A stretch of 40,080 bases of DNA, taken from NCBI GenBank assembly GCA_013204585.1, contig JABMNL010000047.1:1-40080 (forward strand). The letters run 5' to 3'. Of the stretch, positions 1 to 8,071 are shown in pieces. A program made the position numbers and the translations under genes. Source of the DNA: SAR202 cluster bacterium (GTDB lineage: Bacteria > Chloroflexota > Dehalococcoidia > Lucifugimonadales > UBA3495). Within the stretch, counting starts at the first letter, position 1. Each line of letters opens with the position of its first letter. Under the pieces are notes generated by a model that had not been told where the DNA came from, made no database searches, and was given only the letters and a program-made list of their open reading frames with translations.

Positions 1-1095
1 GAGCAGGGCGAACACGTTTCGCTCGCGGGCCGACTCGCCCATCAGACCGACGCGCCAAGCCTTGCCGGCGAATTCTCCCAGACCGCCGCCAATCTCGATG
101 TCATAGTCATTGAGCAACGCGCGACGAACCTTGGCGTCTTCGATACCATCTGGAACCGACATTGTGGTCAAAGGATTCAACCGGTGGCCTTCCTCGGCCA
201 ACAGCGTCAGACCCAAGGCTTCCACGCCAGCGCGCAGACCCTCCGCCACTCTGGCATGCCGCTTAATGCGGTTATCCAGGCCTTCTTCCATCATCATGCG
301 CAGAGACTCACGCAGCGCGTAGGTCATGTTGATGGGCGAGGTATGGTGGTAGGCCCTGGTTTCGTTCCAGTAAGACTCCAAGTCCTTGAGGTTGAAGTAG
401 AAACTCTGTACCTTGCTCGGGCGATTGATGACCACATCCATGGCCGCGTCGCTAAGGCTGATGGGCGCCAACCCTGGAGGAGCGCCCAAGCACTTCTGGG
501 TGGCGCTGTAGCAAACGTCGATGCCCCAGTCGTCCATCCTCACCTCATGGCCGCCCAGTGATGTCACCGCGTCCACAATGGCCAGCGCTCCCGCTTCGTG
601 GATAACTTCAACCAGCTCTTTAACTGAGGACAACACGCCGGTGGATGTCTCGGCGTGGACTACGCCCACGGCCTTGAGTCCAGGGTGCTTCTTAAGTTCA
701 TCCCGCAACATTTGCGGGTCAACGGCCTTACCCCAAGGGGTGTCCATCAGGTGGACGGTGGCCCCGCAGCGTTCCGCGATGTCGCCCAAGCGGATACCGA
801 AGTAACCGTTTCGAGCGATGAGCACCGAGTCGCCTTTCTCAATGATGTTGGCGCAGGCGGTCTCCATTGCTCCGGTGCCGGTGGACGAGATGGGCACGGT
901 CATCTTGTTCTTGGTATTGAATACCTCACGCAGCATGTCGCAAACGTCGTCCATCACCTGGAAGAATGCCGGGTCCAGATGTCCCATCACGGGCATGGCC
1001 ATCGCCTGCAGCACCCGAGGGTGGACTGAGCTGGGTCCGGGACCCAGCAACACCTTTTGCGGTGGCTGCAATTCTTTCATATAGGAGCTAGTCAA
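1..1095 (-). CDS. Class-V aminotransferase (alanine/serine-glyoxylate type), C-terminus cut by window edge
   Basis: A PLP-dependent fold-type I aminotransferase of the serine/alanine-glyoxylate family. Visible are the N-terminal LLGPGPSSVHPRVL segment, the SSTGTGAMETA cofactor-phosphate region, VDAVTSLGG with the ring-nitrogen Asp, and YSATQKCLGAPPG with the Schiff-base Lys (about residue 201). About 365 codons are present; family members have roughly 360-390 residues, so only a short C-terminal piece is missing beyond base 1. I chose TTG at 1095 because a GGAGG lies 6 nt upstream; the in-frame ATG at 1080 has no ribosome binding site. The gene follows the SDR at 1190 on the same strand, so the two may be co-transcribed. 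The exact amino donor (Ala, Ser or Asp) cannot be told from sequence. Confidence 0.88.
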   Translation of the reverse strand, partial: MTSSYMKELQPPQKVLLGPGPSSVHPRVLQAMAMPVMGHLDPAFFQVMDDVCDMLREVFNTKNKMTVPISSTGTGAMETACANIIEKGDSVLIARNGYFGIRLGDIAERCGATVHLMDTPWGKAVDPQMLRDELKKHPGLKAVGVVHAETSTGVLSSVKELVEVIHEAGALAIVDAVTSLGGHEVRMDDWGIDVCYSATQKCLGAPPGLAPISLSDAAMDVVINRPSKVQSFYFNLKDLESYWNETRAYHHTSPINMTYALRESLRMMMEEGLDNRIKRHARVAEGLRAGVEALGLTLLAEEGHRLNPLTTMSVPDGIEDAKVRRALLNDYDIEIGGGLGEFAGKAWRVGLMGESARERNVFALL

Positions 1096-1189
1096 TGTTG
1101 GCCTCCGGTCCTATGGACCTTGTAGTTGTTCGAATTTCCTGGGCAAGTAAGCATCACGGCCCATGCCGCGCTAAATATAGTTACTCAGA

Positions 1190-1987
1190 CTAAAGGACTG
1201 CTGAAGCGCCGCCGTCCAAGTTCACGGCGATACCAGTAAGGTAGCTGGCCCTTGCTGAAGCTAAGAAGGCAATGACATCGCCAGCTTCCTCGGGCTCGGC
1301 CACGCGGCCTATGGGCACGTTGCGGCCCTGGGCCAACTCAGAGTAAAAGGTGTCTAGCGTCAGGTTGGGTTCCTTCACGACACGGGCGTCGTAACGGCGC
1401 TGGTGCTGGCCGCTCTTGACCAGGCCGATGCAGACGGTGGTCACCAATATGTTTTCTTTGGCCAAGTCTTTAGACAGGCCCTTGGTAATGGCGATTCCCG
1501 CTGCCCGCGAGATGGAGGTGGGCATGGATGACGGGCCAGGGGTCCGGCCGCCCAGGTTGGTGATGTTGATAATCCGACCGCCGCCAACCTTACGCATCTC
1601 AACAATGGCGTCCTGCATCAGTCGAACCGCAGCCCAAACCTTAAGCTCAAAGTCCGATTGCCAGTCCGCTTGGCTGACATCCTCGAAGGGCTTGGCCATG
1701 GACGACCCGGCGTTGTTGACGATGATATCCACTTTGCCAAAGTTATCCACGGCGGTCTTAATCATCTTCTGGGACGCGCCTTCAGTGGTGATGTCCAAAG
1801 CCAGCGGTATTACTGAACCCTCGGTGGCAGTCTTGATTTCTCGGACTGCTTGGTCCAGCACTTCCTGCCGTCGGGCCACGATTACGACGTTGGCCCCTTC
1901 TTTGGCCATGCTCAGCGCTGCCGCTTTCCCAATCCCGTCACTTCCACCCGTGATAATTGCTACCTTGCCTTCAAGTCCCATGTCCAT
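1190..1987 (-). CDS. Short-chain dehydrogenase/reductase with atypical active site
   Basis: An SDR-fold protein of about 265 residues. It has the N-terminal NAD(P) loop TGGSDGIG, the NNAG motif, and the C-terminal FLASARASYLTGIAVNLDGG segment typical of FabG-like SDRs. Where YxxxK is expected the sequence reads MPTSISRAAG, so Thr and Arg sit where the catalytic Tyr and Lys would be; the preceding Ser region is also unusual. It may use a different mechanism or not be a classical dehydrogenase. The start is the second ATG (1987), which has AGGAG at 8-nt spacing. A longer in-frame reading to 2083 would begin inside the promoter -10 and is unlikely. The gene is downstream of trpB but has its own promoter. 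Substrate unknown. Confidence 0.85.
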   Translation of the reverse strand: MDMGLEGKVAIITGGSDGIGKAAALSMAKEGANVVIVARRQEVLDQAVREIKTATEGSVIPLALDITTEGASQKMIKTAVDNFGKVDIIVNNAGSSMAKPFEDVSQADWQSDFELKVWAAVRLMQDAIVEMRKVGGGRIINITNLGGRTPGPSSMPTSISRAAGIAITKGLSKDLAKENILVTTVCIGLVKSGQHQRRYDARVVKEPNLTLDTFYSELAQGRNVPIGRVAEPEEAGDVIAFLASARASYLTGIAVNLDGGASAVL

Positions 1988-2081
1988 AATCATGTCTCCT
2001 GCTGCGCGTTTAAAAAGTCGATGGAAATCGAACCGAGATTGAGCCTGGGGCGACTCGAAACCCCTCGGGCGAACGGCGCCC

Positions 2082-2090
2082 ATTATAGCA
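2082..2090 (-). promoter_or_regulatory. Extended -10 promoter for the SDR
   Basis: The minus strand reads TGCTATAAT, a perfect TATAAT (2082-2087) with the TGn extension. No good -35 is visible upstream, as is usual for extended -10 promoters. It would give a leader of about 80 nt before the SDR start, and it separates the SDR from the trp operon. Confidence 0.6.
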
Positions 2091-2161
2091 CGGAAATCGC
2101 CCCTGGATTACAGCTAGCGTAGGCGTTGGATGAGCCTGGGAAAAGCAAACGCCAAGCCGGG

Positions 2162-3373
2162 CTAAATTTCGAGGCCCGACGCCTGGGCGACGATATTGAT
2201 GTCTTTATCGCCCCGACCGCTCAGGCAGACCAAGATTATCTCTTCCGGCGTTAGCTTTCCGGCCAGCTCGACAGCGGCAGACACCGCGTGGGAAGACTCC
2301 AGGGCCGGGATGATGCCCTCGGTACGGCACAAAAGATGAAACGCGGCCAAGGCCTGGTCGTCGTTCACCTCGCGGTATTCGGCCCTGCCCGAGTCCTTCA
2401 AGTAGCTATGCTCCGGGCCAACTCCGGGGTAGTCCAGGCCCGCCGAGATGCTGTGCGTCTCTTGAACTTGTCCGTGCTCGTCTTGAAGCAGATAGGACAT
2501 TGCGCCGTGAAGCACGCCAGGCCTTCCTGCGCTAAGGGTGGCCGAGTGTTTGCCGGTAGCAATACCTTCGCCACCAGCCTCCAGGCCAATCAGTTTCACA
2601 TCTTCGTCAGGCACAAAGGGATGGAACATGCCGATGGAGTTGCTGCCGCCGCCGACGCAGGCCAAAACGTAGTCTGGCAGCTTGCCTTCGGCCTCCAACA
2701 ACTGGGCCCTGGCTTCGCGCCCAATCACCGTCTGGAAGTCGCGCACCATCTGCGGGTAGGGGTGAGGGCCGACCACGCTGCCAATCAGGTAGTGGGTGGT
2801 CTCCACGTTGGTCACCCAGTCTCGAATGGCCTCATTAATCGCGTCCTTCAAGGTTTTGGTGCCCGACTCAACAGGGATTACCTCGGCCTCCAACAGCTTC
2901 ATGCGAAAGACGTTCAGCGACTGACGTTGGATATCTTCGCTGCCCATGTAGACGATGCATTCCAGGCCCAACATGGCGCAGGCGGTGGCCGTTGCGACGC
3001 CGTGCTGCCCGGCCCCGGTCTCGGCGATGATGCGCTTCTTGCCCATGTGCTGGGCTAGCAGCGCCTGACCCAATGCGTTGTTTATCTTGTGGGCACCAGT
3101 ATGAGCCAGGTCTTCCCGCTTGAGGTATATCTTGGCGCCGCCGCACAGGCGGGTCAGGTTTTCGGCAAAGTAGAGCGCAGTGGGACGCCCGGCGTAGGTG
3201 TGGAGTAGGTGCGCCAGCCGTTCTTGGAAATCGGCGTCGCTTTGTACCTGCTTATAGGCTGCTTCCAGTTCCGCGACGGCGGCCATCAGCGTCTCGGGAA
3301 TAAACTTGCCGCCAAAGTCGCCAAAGCGCCCCCGGTCGTCGGGGAAGCGGCCCGCCTCGTTTTCATTTGCCAT
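2162..3373 (-). CDS. trpB: Tryptophan synthase beta subunit
   Basis: The beta subunit condenses indole with L-serine on PLP. At 403 residues it has normal TrpB1 length. It shows the N-terminal [16 protein letters not shown] segment, [15 protein letters not shown] with the PLP Lys at residue 96, [13 protein letters not shown], and the phosphate-binding [10 protein letters not shown] loop. The start ATG at 3373 has AGAGGA about 8 nt upstream. It lies 20 nt after trpF and is the last gene of the trp operon. No trpA follows: the next gene is an SDR with its own promoter, so the alpha subunit must be encoded elsewhere or be missing. Confidence 0.97.
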   Translation of the reverse strand: MANENEAGRFPDDRGRFGDFGGKFIPETLMAAVAELEAAYKQVQSDADFQERLAHLLHTYAGRPTALYFAENLTRLCGGAKIYLKREDLAHTGAHKINNALGQALLAQHMGKKRIIAETGAGQHGVATATACAMLGLECIVYMGSEDIQRQSLNVFRMKLLEAEVIPVESGTKTLKDAINEAIRDWVTNVETTHYLIGSVVGPHPYPQMVRDFQTVIGREARAQLLEAEGKLPDYVLACVGGGSNSIGMFHPFVPDEDVKLIGLEAGGEGIATGKHSATLSAGRPGVLHGAMSYLLQDEHGQVQETHSISAGLDYPGVGPEHSYLKDSGRAEYREVNDDQALAAFHLLCRTEGIIPALESSHAVSAAVELAGKLTPEEIILVCLSGRGDKDINIVAQASGLEI

Positions 3374-3393
3374 TTGGTCTTCCTCTTAGTCTG

Positions 3394-4089
3394 CTAGGCC
3401 GTCTTGGCTGCGGCCGCTCTAGCATTGCTCACGAATGCACGAATCTTTTTCTGGTCCTTAATTCCGTCGGTCTCCACGCCGCTGGACACGTCCACGCCCC
3501 AGGGGTTTACGGCGGCGATGGCCTCGGACACATTGTCTGGATCAAGTCCGCCAGCCAGCAAAAACGGTTGCCCAGCCTGGGACACGGCCGCAGCCACTTC
3601 CCAGTCGAACCGTTGCCCGGTGCCGCCCTGTATACCTTCAACCAGTCGGTCCAAGGTCACCAGGTGTCCGGCCTCTCGGTAGGCGGCAGAGCGAATTCCA
3701 GCGCCACCATCATCATCCACCGTGGCTGCATCGGAGACGTGAATGACTTTGATTACGTCGCAGTTCACCCTGGTGGCATACCTGACCGGTTCTTTACCAC
3801 AGAGTTGGACCAAATCCAGCCCCAAGTATTCGACCAACGAGTTAACTTCGTCCAATAGCTGGTCGGCAAAGAGGCCAACAATCCAAGGCATGGAACCACC
3901 CGAATTTCTGACGCCGTCCCGGACTCCTTCAATCAAGGCCTTGGCGGCGACGGCGGTGATGAGGCGACGGCGCGCTGGAACTTGGACAATGCCGATAAAG
4001 TCGGCCCCAGCCTCGGCAGCCACCAATGCGTCTTCCAGCGTTCGAATCCCGCAAATCTTGACCTTTATACCCTCGCTTTCGGTGGTCAT
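3394..4089 (-). CDS. trpF: Phosphoribosylanthranilate isomerase
   Basis: TrpF catalyses the Amadori rearrangement of phosphoribosylanthranilate to CdRP. It is a single TIM barrel of 231 residues. The catalytic Cys lies in KICGIRTLEDA (residues 11-21) and the catalytic Asp in AGGLDPDNVSEAI near the C-terminus; a phosphate-binding GVDVSSGVE stretch follows. Its ATG overlaps the trpC stop as ATGA, indicating translational coupling. Between them trpC and trpF supply two consecutive steps, and here they are separate genes rather than a fusion. Confidence 0.96.
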   Translation of the reverse strand: MTTESEGIKVKICGIRTLEDALVAAEAGADFIGIVQVPARRRLITAVAAKALIEGVRDGVRNSGGSMPWIVGLFADQLLDEVNSLVEYLGLDLVQLCGKEPVRYATRVNCDVIKVIHVSDAATVDDDGGAGIRSAAYREAGHLVTLDRLVEGIQGGTGQRFDWEVAAAVSQAGQPFLLAGGLDPDNVSEAIAAVNPWGVDVSSGVETDGIKDQKKIRAFVSNARAAAAKTA

Positions 4090-4886
4090 GGCGTTGGCGC
4101 TTTCTGCCCGGTAAGCTCCCGAACTTTTTCGCCGACGTCGGGGGCGGTTACCAGCGCCTCACCAACCAGGGCGGCATTGACTCTACAGCGGTTCAATTGG
4201 CGCAGATGGTCGCGGGTGAAAATGCCGCTTTCACTGACTATTTGTTTGCCCCGAGGCACCAGTGGAGCCAGGCGCTCGGTTACGGCCAAGTCGGTGGTGA
4301 AGGTGTGCAAATCACGGTTGTTGATGCCGATAATCTCCGCCCCGGAATCCACTGCGATTTCGAGTTCCGCTTCGTCGTGGACTTCCACCAGACACTGCAT
4401 CCAATACGTCTGAGCCAATGCCAGCAGCTCTTTTATCTGGGTTGGCTCCAAGATTGCCACGATGAGCAACATCGCGTCGGCCCCAGCGGCCCGAGTCTCC
4501 ACAACCTGATACGGGTCGAAGATAAAGTCCTTCCGGATCACCGGCGCGCGCTGAGAAGCTCCAGTCTCCTTAATCTGCCGCAGGTGGGACAGTTCGCCCT
4601 GAAATCGTGGGTCGGTTAGGCACGATATCGCGGCGGCCCCGTTGTTGGCATAGGTCTCGGCCAGCTTCAAATGGTCGAAGTCTGGCATTAGAAGCCCCCG
4701 CGAAGGAGAAGCCTTTTTAACCTCGGCAATCAAGCGCACTCCGCCACCCAGCAACGCACCAGACAGATTGAGGGGGCGTGGCTGGCTAGCAGCAGCTGAC
4801 TCTAAGTCGGCCAGGGAAACCTGGGTTTTGCTCTCCGCCAGTTCAATATGCTTGGCGGCAACTATTTCATCTAGGATGCTTGGCAT
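4086..4886 (-). CDS. trpC: Indole-3-glycerol phosphate synthase
   Basis: TrpC converts CdRP to indole-3-glycerol phosphate. It is a 266-residue TIM barrel, the usual length. Signature motifs are all present: EVKKASPSRG (substrate-phosphate and catalytic Lys), VIRKDFIFDPYQV (catalytic Lys), LVEVHDEAELE, GINNRDLHTF and VSESGI. The ATG at 4886 begins 2 nt after the stop of the DUF2283-like gene, so its translation is probably coupled to that small gene. It overlaps trpF by 4 nt. Confidence 0.97.
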   Translation of the reverse strand: MPSILDEIVAAKHIELAESKTQVSLADLESAAASQPRPLNLSGALLGGGVRLIAEVKKASPSRGLLMPDFDHLKLAETYANNGAAAISCLTDPRFQGELSHLRQIKETGASQRAPVIRKDFIFDPYQVVETRAAGADAMLLIVAILEPTQIKELLALAQTYWMQCLVEVHDEAELEIAVDSGAEIIGINNRDLHTFTTDLAVTERLAPLVPRGKQIVSESGIFTRDHLRQLNRCRVNAALVGEALVTAPDVGEKVRELTGQKAPTP

Positions 4887-4888
4887 AA

Positions 4889-5095
4889 TTAGGGCAGTCT
4901 GACTTCTTCCTCATTGACCAAACTAGTGATTGAACTCAGGAGGAATTCTCGTCCGCCTTGTATCTCCAGCAACACTGGCTTGCCAGCAACACTAAAGTGG
5001 GTAATCACGCCGTCCGACTCTTCGGCATGATCCGCTGGAGTCTCGGAAACTTGGATGGTTAGGATATCAACTTCCCGGCTATATTTAATCTTCAT
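4889..5095 (-). CDS. DUF2283-like small protein
   Basis: A 68-residue protein resembling the DUF2283 family: the start MKIKYSREVDILTIQVSE followed by HAEESDGVITHFSVAGKPVLLEIQGG matches the usual beta-rich pattern of D-x-L-x-I and E...G-V...D...G.-V..EI. It overlaps the preceding DUF4258-like gene by 11 nt and ends 2 nt before trpC. Such small acidic proteins are commonly found paired with DUF4258-like partners, and a toxin-antitoxin-like role is an inference only. It has no evident enzymatic role in tryptophan synthesis. Confidence 0.8.
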   Translation of the reverse strand: MKIKYSREVDILTIQVSETPADHAEESDGVITHFSVAGKPVLLEIQGGREFLLSSITSLVNEEEVRLP

Positions 5096-5339
5096 AACGG
5101 TCCTGCCTAGTTGGATACATCGTGATTACGACCACTTCGCCATTCTGTTCATATACTACCCTCAAGACATGGTGTTCATCCAGATAAAACTGGGCAATGG
5201 CACGACTCATGTATCCTTGCGATACCTCTTCTGGATTCTCCATTTCGCGAGCGAGAGTATCGCGGTCAATCGTGAATCCCCATTGCCGCAATAGCGCAAG
5301 TTTTTCTTCGGCGTGCTGCGTAAATCTAACCGGCTTCAT
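5085..5339 (-). CDS. DUF4258-like small basic protein
   Basis: An 84-residue protein starting MKPVRFTQHAEEKL. It shows a DUF4258-type layout: an N-terminal HA-E motif followed by a helical segment, an ENPEEVSQGY turn, and a final beta hairpin with LRVVYEQNGEVVVITMYPT. The start at 5339 lies 7 nt after the trpD stop; a longer in-frame reading would overlap trpD and is less likely. It overlaps the DUF2283-like gene by 11 nt. The pair resembles a small two-gene cassette (possibly toxin-antitoxin) inserted between trpD and trpC. Function unproven. Confidence 0.78.
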   Translation of the reverse strand: MKPVRFTQHAEEKLALLRQWGFTIDRDTLAREMENPEEVSQGYMSRAIAQFYLDEHHVLRVVYEQNGEVVVITMYPTRQDRYED

Positions 5340-5346
5340 TTGTGGC

Positions 5347-6369
5347 TCAGCCACCGCCAGCGGCCTGGCTGACCGCAATCAAGGATTCCATCCGGTCCTT
5401 GGCCGCACCGCTGTCGATGGTCTGGGCGGCCATTTGTATGCCGTCGCGGATATTAGAGACCCGGTCTCCCACCAGCAGCACCCCGGCGCTGTTGAGCAGC
5501 ACATAGTCACGGACGGGGCCGCCTTCGCCGCCCAACAAGGCCCGCATGGTCTTGGCGTTAGCCGCTTTGTCGCCGCCCTGAATCGCCTCGATGAGCGTCA
5601 CGGGCAGTCCGGTGTCGGCCACCGACAGCGTCCAACTGCTCGCCTTGCCCTGGTTGACCTCCCAGACTGCTGTGTCACCGGAAAGGGTCATCTCATCAAG
5701 CCCGCCGTCGCCGTGGACAATAATCGAATGGTGCGTGTCCAGCAGGCCCAAAACCGCCGCCATCTTCTCGCCAAGTTCCGGGAAGGCCACGCCCACCAAC
5801 ATGGACTGCGCTCCCGCTGGGTTGGTCAACGGCCCCAGGATGTTGAACACCGTGCGAATGCCAATCTCGCGGCGCACTGGCCCGGCGTGGCGCATGGCGG
5901 GATGGAACACCGGGGCAAACATGAAGCCGAAACCGCTTTCTTTGATGCAACGCTCCACGCCCTCGGGCGGTAGGTCGATGCGCACGCCCAGTTCCTCCAG
6001 CACGTCGGCGCTACCGCAGGTGCCCGAGGCGGCACGGTTGCCGTGCTTGGCCACTTTCAACCCAGCCCCCGCCGCAACAAACGCTGCGGCAGTCGAAATA
6101 TTAAACGTATTTAGGCCGTCACCGCCGGTGCCCACCGAATCGACCAACATGCCGTCTACATCGACCTTGAGAGAAAACTCGCGCATAACCCTGGCCATGC
6201 CAGCGATTTCTTCGGTGGTCTCACCCTTGAGTCGTAGCGCGGTCAAGAATGACCCCAGTTGAGCCGGGGTGGCCTCACCAGACATAATCTCGCGCATGAC
6301 CGATGCCGCGTCGTCCATGGACAGAGAATCACCGGCTACGGCCAGACTTATTGCTTCTCTGATATCCAA
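5347..6369 (-). CDS. trpD: Anthranilate phosphoribosyltransferase
   Basis: TrpD transfers the phosphoribosyl group from PRPP to anthranilate. At 340 residues it has the usual length. It shows DSVGTGGDGLNTFNIST (PRPP-binding glycine loop), KHGNRAASGTCGSADVLEELG, HPAMRHAGPVRREIG and NILGPLTNPAG. Translation starts at TTG (6369) with GGAG 8 nt upstream. It lies 15 nt after the PEBP lipoprotein gene and 7 nt before the DUF4258-like gene. It is a stand-alone TrpD, not fused to TrpG. Confidence 0.97.
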   Translation of the reverse strand: MDIREAISLAVAGDSLSMDDAASVMREIMSGEATPAQLGSFLTALRLKGETTEEIAGMARVMREFSLKVDVDGMLVDSVGTGGDGLNTFNISTAAAFVAAGAGLKVAKHGNRAASGTCGSADVLEELGVRIDLPPEGVERCIKESGFGFMFAPVFHPAMRHAGPVRREIGIRTVFNILGPLTNPAGAQSMLVGVAFPELGEKMAAVLGLLDTHHSIIVHGDGGLDEMTLSGDTAVWEVNQGKASSWTLSVADTGLPVTLIEAIQGGDKAANAKTMRALLGGEGGPVRDYVLLNSAGVLLVGDRVSNIRDGIQMAAQTIDSGAAKDRMESLIAVSQAAGGG

Positions 6370-6384
6370 TTAATTAACTCCGTG

Positions 6385-6969
6385 TTACCGCTGGTAGGTG
6401 CCGGTGTAGAGGCTGTCGGCAAGTATGTGCCCAGACAAAGCGTCCAGCAAGTTCTGCTTATCGGCACTGGAATCCAACCCTAACATCGTGTCCAAGGCGT
6501 AGACCGTAAACCGATAGTGGTGCAGGTTGCCCGGCGGTGGACACGGCCCAACATAGCCAATATTGCCGGTGCTATTCCGTCCGTTAATCCCGCCGCTCAC
6601 CAGTACAGCAGTGTCCGGCATGTTTTCCGGCAAACCGTTCAGGCTTGGAGGCAAATTGAACAAGACCCAGTGGTCAAATACCCCCCGTGGGGCATCCGGG
6701 TCGTCCATGACCACCGCAAACGAGTTGGTGCCCACTGGCACGCCGCTCCAAACTATCTCCGGCGACACGTTTTCACCCTCGCAAGAATATCTGGTCGGAA
6801 CGAGCGCACCTTCCTCGAAAGCCCCAATGGTCATCCGGAAATCTACTGCATCAGGCGGCTCCGGAGGCGGGTTGCCCTGGGTTTCGTCATCGCCGCCGCA
6901 GGAGGCGACAGCCAGTAGCAGTCCCGCCACCAGAAGGCCCAACATCCAGCGTTTTTTTACAATTAACAC
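6385..6969 (-). CDS. PEBP (YbhB/YbcL, Raf-kinase-inhibitor-like) lipoprotein
   Basis: A 194-residue phosphatidylethanolamine-binding-protein-fold protein. It starts at GTG (6969) with a basic KKRW n-region, a hydrophobic stretch and a lipobox AVASCGG with Cys24, so it should be an exported lipoprotein; a GNPPPEPPD linker follows. The PEBP core has SPEIVWSGVP, VVMDDPDAPRG, DHWVLFNLP and the GPCPPPGNLHHYRFTVYALD segment. It begins 3 nt after the trpG stop and ends 15 nt before trpD, so it is embedded in the trp operon although no link to tryptophan synthesis is known. The family may bind small ligands or anions at the DPDxP/HxW pocket. Confidence 0.9.
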   Translation of the reverse strand: MLIVKKRWMLGLLVAGLLLAVASCGGDDETQGNPPPEPPDAVDFRMTIGAFEEGALVPTRYSCEGENVSPEIVWSGVPVGTNSFAVVMDDPDAPRGVFDHWVLFNLPPSLNGLPENMPDTAVLVSGGINGRNSTGNIGYVGPCPPPGNLHHYRFTVYALDTMLGLDSSADKQNLLDALSGHILADSLYTGTYQR

Positions 6970-6972
6970 CGG

Positions 6973-7557
6973 TTAAGCTACTGCCGCCGCGCTCACGCGG
7001 TCCAAGAAGTTCTGCAATAGGTGTTTGCCGTCCGGGGTCATGATGGACTCCGGGTGGAACTGCACGCCTTCAACGGGATGTTCTTTGTGGCGCATCCCCA
7101 TGATTAGGCCGTTGTCAGTGGTGGCGGTGACCTCTAGGGTGTCGGGGACGGTCTCTGGATAGACCACTAGCGAGTGGTAGCGGATGGCCTGGAAGGGGTT
7201 GGGCAGCCCGGCCAGCACTCCAGCCCCGTTGTGGTTAATCATGGAGGTCTTGCCGTGGCGAATCTCATCTGCCCGGTCGACCTTGGCCCCGTAGACGTAA
7301 CCGATGCACTGGTGGCCCAAGCACACACCCAAGGTCGGTGTGTTGGGGCCGAAATGGCGTATCACGTCGTTGGAGATTCCGGCCTCCAGGGGCGTGGACG
7401 GCCCTGGCGAGATGATTATCCCGTCCGGCGACATGCCCTGTATCTCTTCCAGGGAAATCTTGTCATTGCGGACCACCTCAACCTCGGCCCCCAACTCGGA
7501 CAAATATTGGTACAGGTTGTAGGTGAAGCTATCGTAATTGTCGATCATCAAAATCAT
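6973..7557 (-). CDS. trpG: Anthranilate synthase component II (glutamine amidotransferase)
   Basis: A class-I glutamine amidotransferase of 194 residues that feeds ammonia to TrpE. The DNYDSFTYNLYQYL start, oxyanion-strand SPGPSTP, nucleophile loop GVCLGHQCIGY (Cys in GVCLGHQ) and the C-terminal VEGVQFHPESI with the His/Glu of the triad are all present. The ATG at 7557 has GAGG at 8 nt. It may also serve PabB, since bacterial TrpG/PabA are often shared; no pabB is seen in the window. It is separated from trpE by the VOC gene. Confidence 0.96.
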   Translation of the reverse strand: MILMIDNYDSFTYNLYQYLSELGAEVEVVRNDKISLEEIQGMSPDGIIISPGPSTPLEAGISNDVIRHFGPNTPTLGVCLGHQCIGYVYGAKVDRADEIRHGKTSMINHNGAGVLAGLPNPFQAIRYHSLVVYPETVPDTLEVTATTDNGLIMGMRHKEHPVEGVQFHPESIMTPDGKHLLQNFLDRVSAAAVA

Positions 7558-7596
7558 GATTATTACCTCGATTGCGTCTGAATAGAATGCGTGGAA

Positions 7597-8037
7597 TTAG
7601 AAGGTCTCCACGAACTCCAGCCAGTTGCCGTCGGGGTCTTGGGCGTAGGCCGCTTTGCGCAACAGCTTGCCGTCATCGTCGAACAGCGACGCCGGAGGAT
7701 TGTTGTACTTGATGCCCCTCTTGGAGGTGTCTGCGTAGAACTTGTCCAGGTCTTCAACAAAGAACGCCAGGTGGGAAGCTCCAAGGTCGTTCCGGTGCAG
7801 ATTATTCTCTCCGCTGGCCGGGTTCAGGTATTGAATTAGCTCGAGCTGGTGGCCCTCGCCCATGTCCACGAATCCACCCTTGATGTGGGCGCCAGGAAAG
7901 GCCAACATCTGTTCGGCAAACTCACCCTGGCGTTCGGCGCGACCCGCAATGCGCATACCCAAGACTTCGGAGTAGAACTTGACCGATTGTTCAATGTCCT
8001 TAACGACAAACCCGGTGTGAAAAAAAGACTTCAACAT
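7597..8037 (-). CDS. VOC-family (glyoxalase/dioxygenase superfamily) protein
   Basis: A 146-residue vicinal-oxygen-chelate protein with the two beta-alpha-beta-beta-beta modules expected. Possible metal ligands are His in FFHTGF, Glu in HQLELIQY, His in ASHLAFFVEDL and Glu in DPDGNWLEFVE. The start is ATG at 8037 with AGGAG 8 nt upstream; an in-frame TTG at 8043 is too close to that site. It sits between trpE and trpG, with gaps of about 35-40 nt. It could be a lactoylglutathione-lyase-like or methylmalonyl-CoA-epimerase-like enzyme; the substrate is not decided by sequence. Confidence 0.9.
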   Translation of the reverse strand: MLKSFFHTGFVVKDIEQSVKFYSEVLGMRIAGRAERQGEFAEQMLAFPGAHIKGGFVDMGEGHQLELIQYLNPASGENNLHRNDLGASHLAFFVEDLDKFYADTSKRGIKYNNPPASLFDDDGKLLRKAAYAQDPDGNWLEFVETF

Positions 8038-8071
8038 TTTCAAATCTCCTGTTAGTAAATAAAGGTTCCGG

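Noticed and set aside
1988..2083. N-terminal extension of the SDR to ATG 2083
   Set aside because: It would start inside the TATAAT -10, and the AGGAG fits the ATG at 1987.
2288..3058. Long plus-strand ORF opposite trpB
   Set aside because: A shadow of a clear trpB frame, with no recognisable domain.
5197..5973. Long plus-strand ORF opposite trpD
   Set aside because: Shadow frame of trpD with no domain or ribosome binding site.
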